From a virus, in IMG/VR virus record IMGVR_UViG_3300021368_000491, positions 1-23,083 of that record: a stretch of 23,083 nucleotides of DNA, one strand, 5' to 3'. Shown in pieces: positions 17,309 to 23,083 of the stretch. The translations under genes were made by a program, and so were the position numbers. The notes beneath the pieces were generated by a model. It worked only from the letters and a program-made list of their open reading frames with translations, did not search any database and had not been told where the DNA came from. Positions within the stretch are counted from its first letter, which is position 1. Every line of letters begins with the position of its first letter.

Positions 17309-20300
17309 TCAGACCTCCGTTAACCACCATCCTTGAACTGAAGTTGGAATTCCAACTTGTCCATTACTATCAACAGAACCGAGATATACAAGAGCAAATG
17401 CTGCGTTTGGAGTTTGAACTACCATTTCTCCAGAAGGATATGGAGTAATTCTTCCACCCAACAGTGTTCCTGTACTGTCTCCTTGAATCTTAATTCCAGA
17501 AGACTCTGGTGTTCTAAGTACCAGTGATGTATTGTAGCTTAAGTTGCCACCAACGTCTGTGATTCTTACAACATCTCCTGTTTGAGGAGCGGATGGTAGT
17601 GTAAGAACTAACGTGGTAGAAGCAGTAGTGTTTACCATGTAAACAATGTTTGGTAGCAGTGTTAGATCTTCCTCTGGAGATGCAGAAGAGATGTATCTAG
17701 TATGCTTAGCACCACTTGAAGTGAGGAAGTTAGAAATACCGAATGCATCGACAGAACTATCTTGCTTAATTGCAAATTCCTCTGTTCCATTTGGACCAAG
17801 ATTTTCTAGAGAGAACTGCTTGAATGATGTAGAAGGTGTAGCAACTGCTTCACCGTTAACAGTGAATGATTTAGAAGCGGTTACGTTACCTAGGTTATCA
17901 ACAGAGAACGAAGGTGTATTTGCGTCTGGGTTGAGAACAACGTTTTCTGGATCCTGTGCGCTGAAGAGATAGAAGTCACCTCTTGCGCTAACACCAGCAT
18001 CCCAAGTTAATAGACCTTGGTGATCAGCGTGACCATCATCGTTGACTAGACCAAATAGTCTTGTCTGGTTAACAGAGTCGAAGATCTGGAAACTTCCACC
18101 AACCATTCTCAAGTCGCCATTGATAGTAGTGTTACCACTTCTATATCCAATTGCGCCATCTTGAATCTGTTCGTTCATCGTTGTCTGATGAACATCACCC
18201 TTCAGTCTTCCAGCAACCTTGACCCAGATCTGAGCATCACCTTCTTCATCAGCAAGAGCTAAGAACTGAGCATAGTCAAGTTTTTGCTGAGAGATATATC
18301 CCTTATCAATGATCATCGAGATATATGTGGTAGAGGCACCAGAGTTAACTCTAGTTCTCTGCTCAACATCGATGATGTTAGCAATTTCCTTATGCTTGAT
18401 TAATCTTCTAACTGTATTACCAGCATCAAATGCACTGTCAGATGTAGTAAATGTTTTGTTAGTGTTTAAACCAGTGCCAGCATCTGCAACAACAATAGTT
18501 GGGTTAGCAGGGTTGGTAATAATTTGAGTAATCTTACCAATAATGTAATCACCAATCTGAGTAGACGTTGCAGTTGGTGATCCAACAAATACTAGATCAC
18601 CAACAGCAAATGCACCAGAACCAACACCAAGAGACTGAACAGGCATCTGGATTTGACCTGCGCTACCAGCAACAGCACTACTAATTGTAGTATCAGGACC
18701 ACCATCAGCTACATGCTGTGGATCGAACATGAAACCATATGCTCTCTTGATAGTTCCACCATCAAATAGTGCAGGAATACCAGCAGTATTAGAAGTAGTT
18801 CCAGCAGCACTGGAGTATTCGATATCGAATCTGCCATATTGATTACCAATATGTGTGGTGCCGCTGCAAGAATCTACCTTGAATGTTGGTACTTGATTAC
18901 CATCTGTGATTAAGAACTGCTCATTTCTTCTAGCTGCTAGTCCTACAGTCTGAGAGGAAGAACCAACAGTGTCTCTGCTTAGAACAAACTCACCATTAAC
19001 TGAATCAATTGCTGTAATGACTACATCTGGTAGGAAGTCAATTGGAGACTCATTAGTGATATTAACAATAGTATCACCAACCTTGATATCAGCAATTGTC
19101 TTACCAGGACTTGTAACAGTAACACCAGTAATGATATTAGATCCAGCAGTACATGTTCCATTGAACTGAACATCAGATAATGTTCCACAACCACCCTTAA
19201 TCTTGAGACTATTGTTAATAGTAGTATCACCAAGGATAGTAGTGTCACCCGTTACAGAGTTGACAACAAATACGTCGTTAGCTTCGCCACCAGTACAATC
19301 AGAATTAATTCTAAACTTCTGCTCTACTGCCTCTAGAGGAGTAACGACCTTGATAACTTCACCCTGATTAAAGATGCCATCATTATTTGTGTCTTCACGG
19401 TCAATGATTACATAATCATTACTTGTTAGAACACCACCAAACTCAGAGAGATATACATTGTCCTGAGGACCAGTAGAATCTAATGCCTGTTCAGTCCATG
19501 TAGCATCAAACTGTACGTTAACCTTAAAGATAGGTGTTGTATCAGGATGATTGTTTAGAATTGCGGTGTAAGTACCAAGTGGTTGACGCTTGACCTTGAT
19601 GTAGTAAGGAGCAACAGATGTTCTGGTTAGTTCTAGAACCTGAACAATTTCAGGATGTCCACTGCCAGAAACTGCACTGTTGATGATAATATAATCATTC
19701 TCAACATAGTATGGATCACCATTTTGCTTGAGAGGTGCATTCTTAAGTGGTAACCAGTATTCATCACCAGTTAGAGCACCTAACGTCTGAGGTTCAACAG
19801 CTGGTGTACCACCAATGTTAGTTACTGTTTGTTGATATGCACTGCCACCCCATAGACCAGCACCAGCAGTATCAACTTGGTTATAACCTTCATCAGTTGT
19901 CTGTAGAACTAGAACATTAAGAATGTCAATGTTCTTATTAAAGAGAGTATCGCTTAGAATACCATCAGCATGAGAGAAGATTGGAGATCCAAGTTGTCCT
20001 CTATCACCCAAGAAGGAGAATGCTGCAACACCACCACACATTAGGATGTTTCCATCAAACTGTGCAGAAGCAACAACTCTCAACTGGTTGTTAATTGTGG
20101 TTAGACCACCCTGACCAGCGATATTAATTTCAGATGCATTAAGTGCGAAGTCAACAATAGATGCAGAACCAGAGTCAGAGAAGAAGCTAACCTTACCAGC
20201 ACCAGTAGATAGTCTTACAGTGTCAGTAATTGTTCTTCTTGCACCCAACTGGAAGTCACCATCGACCTTGAAGGACTTGGTTTTGACTCTAGTAAAGGAT

Positions 20301-23083
20301 AGAGACTCGTTGTTATTATATGCACCACCAATTTCAACTTTAGAAATATTAGAGGAAGGTGTATCAGGAGTAGTTCCGATAAAGATGTTGCTGTGTAGCG
20401 ATGCAGAACCAATTCTGATAAACTGATCAGCAGTGGTATCATTAACTAGGTTGAATGTACCAACCAAGCTACCAATGTTAAGTGTTCCAGTAAATGTGGT
20501 ATCATCAACTAAGTTAAATGTACCAGTTGTCTGGGAGGTTCTGATCTCAGCAGTTGTGCCGTCATCACCATTGACTTCGATATCATGCTCGAAGCGAGCA
20601 TCATCAGTAAATCTAGATAGACCGTCAACAACCAGTGCTCTATCAAGTTGAGAGTTATCAACATTGATACCAACACGACCATTGTTTGTAGTAGCAACTC
20701 TTAGAACTGCCTCATCGTTAGGAGCAGAACTATCACCACCAACTAAGAATGCATTATCAATAGCAGTCTTATCACGATCAGCGAAGTTAGTATGATCTAG
20801 GAAGTCACCTGTAACTCTACCACTAATCCATGCATTACCAACAACATCGAGGTTTGCACGAGGATCAGTCGAAGCAGGATCTACCCATGCGCTAGTGTAT
20901 GCACTATGTGGAGCACGAGCAACAGTGTTGATGCCTAGCTTGTATGCACCAATTGTCTCGGTCTCAGTTCTGAGTGCTTCACCACCAATGACTCCAACTT
21001 CCTTGAAGTTAGCATTGGAGAATTCAATAGTAGGAGCATCAGCACCAACTGCAGTTCCAGCAATGATATTCTCCCATGCTTCAGTTGCCTGAGGAATCTG
21101 ATCAATTACTTGGAAGTGACAGTAGTTATTGGTTGGTGTGAATGGATCGCCTGGTTTAGCAGCATATACCTGCCATGTTAGGTTCAGTCTAGGATCATAA
21201 TAGAAGTTCTTGACTCTAATCTGAGAAGCAGAAGTAATTCCGATATCAGTGTTAGAAAGAGCAACACCACTATTGAAGTCTCTGAAGGAGAGTTTAACAA
21301 CGTTAGTGCCATCGAACTCAATGTTATCAATGCTATTGTTAGCAATTAAACTGAAGTAGTTAGCTAGAATCCATGCAATGGATCCATTCTTACCGACTTC
21401 AGAACCCTTGAATAAGGTATCTCCAGGAGCAGGAAGCACACCACCATAAGTGATATACTGTGCAGATGCAATTCTAGAACCACCGTTAGCAATCAGTGGA
21501 GACTGATTAGGAGTGATGTTAGAAGCAACACCAGCAACAGTGTGCGTCTGGAACATGTAACCCTGACCATTTCCTCTAGCATTGAACTGGAAGATAGCAG
21601 AACGGATTCTGTTCTTACTAATTCTAATATCACCCTCAGTTGGAGGAGCGAATGCAGTTCTGTCTAGACCTTCGTCTTGCTCTAGTTGAGTTACAGGATC
21701 AATAGAAGATACATTAGAACGGATGATCAGTGCATCTCTTGCCTGTGTTAGATCTTCATCCTGAATTGCAATAGTAATTGGCGACTCAAATGTGTTGACT
21801 AGCTCTCCATCACCACCAACAACTGTAATATTCTGGTTGAATGTTACAGGTGTATCGAAGGTAGTAACGAGACCGTCTAGTACATCATCCTCGTCTCCAT
21901 CATCATCTAGTGTAGCAGAATCGATAAACGTTTCTTCACCTGTGATAGCGTTGATTCTTCTGTTACCGATATACAGGTCACCCTGAGAGTTGATACCAGT
22001 GTAGAAGACGATACCAGCGTCTTGTTTCTTACTTTGTGCGTAGAAGTCCTCTTCAGGTGTTAGGACAACTTCCTGACGTGCTGGGAGACCAGTAGAGTAG
22101 TTACCAGGACCGAAACCAAGGTATTCAAACGTGTGGTTACCAGCACGAGCGATAGATGGTCTTCTAAGTTCAACGTAGTAACGCTGATCAGAAAGAACTG
22201 TGCTATCACCAGCAATTGGAATCAAACGATCTTCAGAACCAGAAGTTGCATTACCTTTCTGTGCCTGAATTGCATTTACACCAGTGTAAGTGTTACTAAT
22301 GAATGCAGGTTGTTCAGTTAGGTCTGCAACCATTTCTCTGGTTGTTGATCCCTTGAAGTCGTTAACTGTGACAAGACCATGAATATAGTTGTCAGCAGCA
22401 GAGAATACCTGTGGAGGATCAATCAATGCAGCATAGTAATCTTTCTCTTCTTGAGATGTACCAGAGTTCTTGAACCAGAGAGGATCATTTCTATAGTTCA
22501 GAGGATATAGCTTGCTGACTGGTTGAGAGAACTTAAACTTCTTAAAGTTGTTAGTTACACCAGCACCAGTTGGGAATGGCGAAACGTTACCACGGAGAGC
22601 AGTTAGATAGTAGATACCATCTTGCTGACCAGAAATTCTCTTCTGTAGAGTTTCATATCCGAAGATGTAGAATGTATCTTCGATGACTCCTGCATCCTCA
22701 ACACTGTCAACATAGTATTCAACACCAGCGTCGTCTTGAATACGATCACCAGGGGTGATAGTATAAACGTTAGCGCCGTTTTGCTTGTAGAAAAACTCAG
22801 GATTATTTTTTGCAATTTGGGTCTTCAGAGGTAGGGATTTGCCCATATCCTGATCCTCAAGCATGTCAGCAAAGACAGTGCCTTGAGTGAATCTTGTGTT
22901 AGCATACTCACTATACTCAAGAGTACCACCACGGATATTCTTGATGATTAGATAGTGCTCACCATTTACGGTGTAGTATGCATGAACATTAGCTAGACCA
23001 GAAGAATTACCAGCGAAACTAATAGCATTAGGATCTGCTGCCTGATTATCAACCTTACTAGTTACAAAATTACCACCCTGAGG
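17309..23083 (-). CDS. Giant fibre/baseplate structural protein, 5' end beyond window
   Basis: The frame is open to the right edge: the 73 codons from 23083 to 22865 (containing NGEHYLIIKNIRGGTLEYSE) continue without stop into the ATG at 22864. That ATG is therefore internal and at least 1924 residues are present. The N-proximal part (VFSAADNYIHGLVTVNDFKG and YVELRRPSIARAGNHTFEYL) matches what I recall of cyanophage structural proteins. The middle holds fibre-like segments such as NNGRVGINVDNS and a 21-residue in-frame repeat (TFNLVDDTT / TFNLVNDTT). Near the end are VDNLGNVTASKSFTVNG and a closing beta domain ending GWWLTEV. It probably forms a trimeric beta-structured fibre or baseplate arm. 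Two adjacent stops (TGA TAA) end it. Confidence 0.85.
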   Translation of the reverse strand, partial: PQGGNFVTSKVDNQAADPNAISFAGNSSGLANVHAYYTVNGEHYLIIKNIRGGTLEYSEYANTRFTQGTVFADMLEDQDMGKSLPLKTQIAKNNPEFFYKQNGANVYTITPGDRIQDDAGVEYYVDSVEDAGVIEDTFYIFGYETLQKRISGQQDGIYYLTALRGNVSPFPTGAGVTNNFKKFKFSQPVSKLYPLNYRNDPLWFKNSGTSQEEKDYYAALIDPPQVFSAADNYIHGLVTVNDFKGSTTREMVADLTEQPAFISNTYTGVNAIQAQKGNATSGSEDRLIPIAGDSTVLSDQRYYVELRRPSIARAGNHTFEYLGFGPGNYSTGLPARQEVVLTPEEDFYAQSKKQDAGIVFYTGINSQGDLYIGNRRINAITGEETFIDSATLDDDGDEDDVLDGLVTTFDTPVTFNQNITVVGGDGELVNTFESPITIAIQDEDLTQARDALIIRSNVSSIDPVTQLEQDEGLDRTAFAPPTEGDIRISKNRIRSAIFQFNARGNGQGYMFQTHTVAGVASNITPNQSPLIANGGSRIASAQYITYGGVLPAPGDTLFKGSEVGKNGSIAWILANYFSLIANNSIDNIEFDGTNVVKLSFRDFNSGVALSNTDIGITSASQIRVKNFYYDPRLNLTWQVYAAKPGDPFTPTNNYCHFQVIDQIPQATEAWENIIAGTAVGADAPTIEFSNANFKEVGVIGGEALRTETETIGAYKLGINTVARAPHSAYTSAWVDPASTDPRANLDVVGNAWISGRVTGDFLDHTNFADRDKTAIDNAFLVGGDSSAPNDEAVLRVATTNNGRVGINVDNSQLDRALVVDGLSRFTDDARFEHDIEVNGDDGTTAEIRTSQTTGTFNLVDDTTFTGTLNIGSLVGTFNLVNDTTADQFIRIGSASLHSNIFIGTTPDTPSSNISKVEIGGAYNNNESLSFTRVKTKSFKVDGDFQLGARRTITDTVRLSTGAGKVSFFSDSGSASIVDFALNASEINIAGQGGLTTINNQLRVVASAQFDGNILMCGGVAAFSFLGDRGQLGSPIFSHADGILSDTLFNKNIDILNVLVLQTTDEGYNQVDTAGAGLWGGSAYQQTVTNIGGTPAVEPQTLGALTGDEYWLPLKNAPLKQNGDPYYVENDYIIINSAVSGSGHPEIVQVLELTRTSVAPYYIKVKRQPLGTYTAILNNHPDTTPIFKVNVQFDATWTEQALDSTGPQDNVYLSEFGGVLTSNDYVIIDREDTNNDGIFNQGEVIKVVTPLEAVEQKFRINSDCTGGEANDVFVVNSVTGDTTILGDTTINNSLKIKGGCGTLSDVQFNGTCTAGSNIITGVTVTSPGKTIADIKVGDTIVNITNESPIDFLPDVVITAIDSVNGEFVLSRDTVGSSSQTVGLAARRNEQFLITDGNQVPTFKVDSCSGTTHIGNQYGRFDIEYSSAAGTTSNTAGIPALFDGGTIKRAYGFMFDPQHVADGGPDTTISSAVAGSAGQIQMPVQSLGVGSGAFAVGDLVFVGSPTATSTQIGDYIIGKITQIITNPANPTIVVADAGTGLNTNKTFTTSDSAFDAGNTVRRLIKHKEIANIIDVEQRTRVNSGASTTYISMIIDKGYISQQKLDYAQFLALADEEGDAQIWVKVAGRLKGDVHQTTMNEQIQDGAIGYRSGNTTINGDLRMVGGSFQIFDSVNQTRLFGLVNDDGHADHQGLLTWDAGVSARGDFYLFSAQDPENVVLNPDANTPSFSVDNLGNVTASKSFTVNGEAVATPSTSFKQFSLENLGPNGTEEFAIKQDSSVDAFGISNFLTSSGAKHTRYISSASPEEDLTLLPNIVYMVNTTASTTLVLTLPSAPQTGDVVRITDVGGNLSYNTSLVLRTPESSGIKIQGDSTGTLLGGRITPYPSGEMVVQTPNAAFALVYLGSVDSNGQVGIPTSVQGWWLTEV
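20433..20525 (-). repeat. In-frame 63-base repeat in the giant fibre gene
   Basis: A stretch beginning GTGGTATCATTAACTAGG at 20433 recurs 63 bases later as GTGGTATCATCAACTAAG at 20496, with about 30 bases alike in each. The offset is 21 codons, giving repeated TGTFNLVDDTT / VGTFNLVNDTT units. Such repeats are typical of fibre shafts. Confidence 0.65.

Noticed and set aside
22864-22866. ATG at 22864 as the start of the giant fibre protein
   Set aside because: The frame continues without stop and with protein-like sequence for 73 more codons to the window edge, and no ribosome-binding site or gene end precedes this ATG.

Overview
The window reads as part of the genome of a T4-like cyanophage, a contractile-tailed myovirus of marine Synechococcus or Prochlorococcus. 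The evidence is the gene content: very large tail-fibre or baseplate proteins, tandem tail-collar proteins, a tail-assembly-chaperone domain, two 2OG-Fe(II) oxygenases, a DUF4385 protein and dozens of tiny tightly packed genes. Every gene I can support lies on the minus strand, so transcription runs from high to low coordinates. No tRNA, CRISPR array, insertion sequence or integrase was seen.

Right part (23083 down to 8812) is the late, structural block. A giant fibre or baseplate protein is open at the right edge and so incomplete (17309-23083). Three collar-domain proteins follow in tandem (417, 475 and 1521 aa), all with H-x-H motifs. One is rich in cysteine and the largest carries a polyglycine domain of about 400 residues. 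Next come a protein with a tail-fibre assembly chaperone-like segment and a conserved 129-aa protein. Genes abut or overlap by one base. A TAAATA late-promoter-like site sits before the chaperone gene.

Middle part (8815 down to 5476) starts with a sigma-70-like promoter before a DUF4385 gene. It then holds small unknown genes, several overlapping out of frame by 95-131 bases. An intergenic segment at 7983-8027 combines a promoter with two mutually exclusive or pseudoknotted stems. Two genes share a very similar 5' leader.

Left-middle part (5479 down to 1339) looks like one long operon behind a TTGACA-17-TACAAT promoter. It holds small genes, a 2OG-Fe(II) oxygenase, a secreted HExxH metallopeptidase, an AbrB-like protein, two membrane miniproteins, a chain of 4-base-overlapping genes with a perfect internal consensus promoter, and a second 2OG-Fe(II) oxygenase. 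It ends at an inverted-repeat cluster with a T-tract.

Left end (1120 down to 486) is a small self-contained transcription unit: promoter, a leader with a terminator-like hairpin, a KTSC-like gene, a 52-aa gene and a strong terminator. Two more small genes follow, the last cut by the window edge.

The lower half looks like host-sigma-driven early accessory genes and the upper half like late virion assembly. Functions of most small genes are unknown. Start sites were moved from the longest reading frame wherever promoters, ribosome-binding sites or overlaps argued for it.
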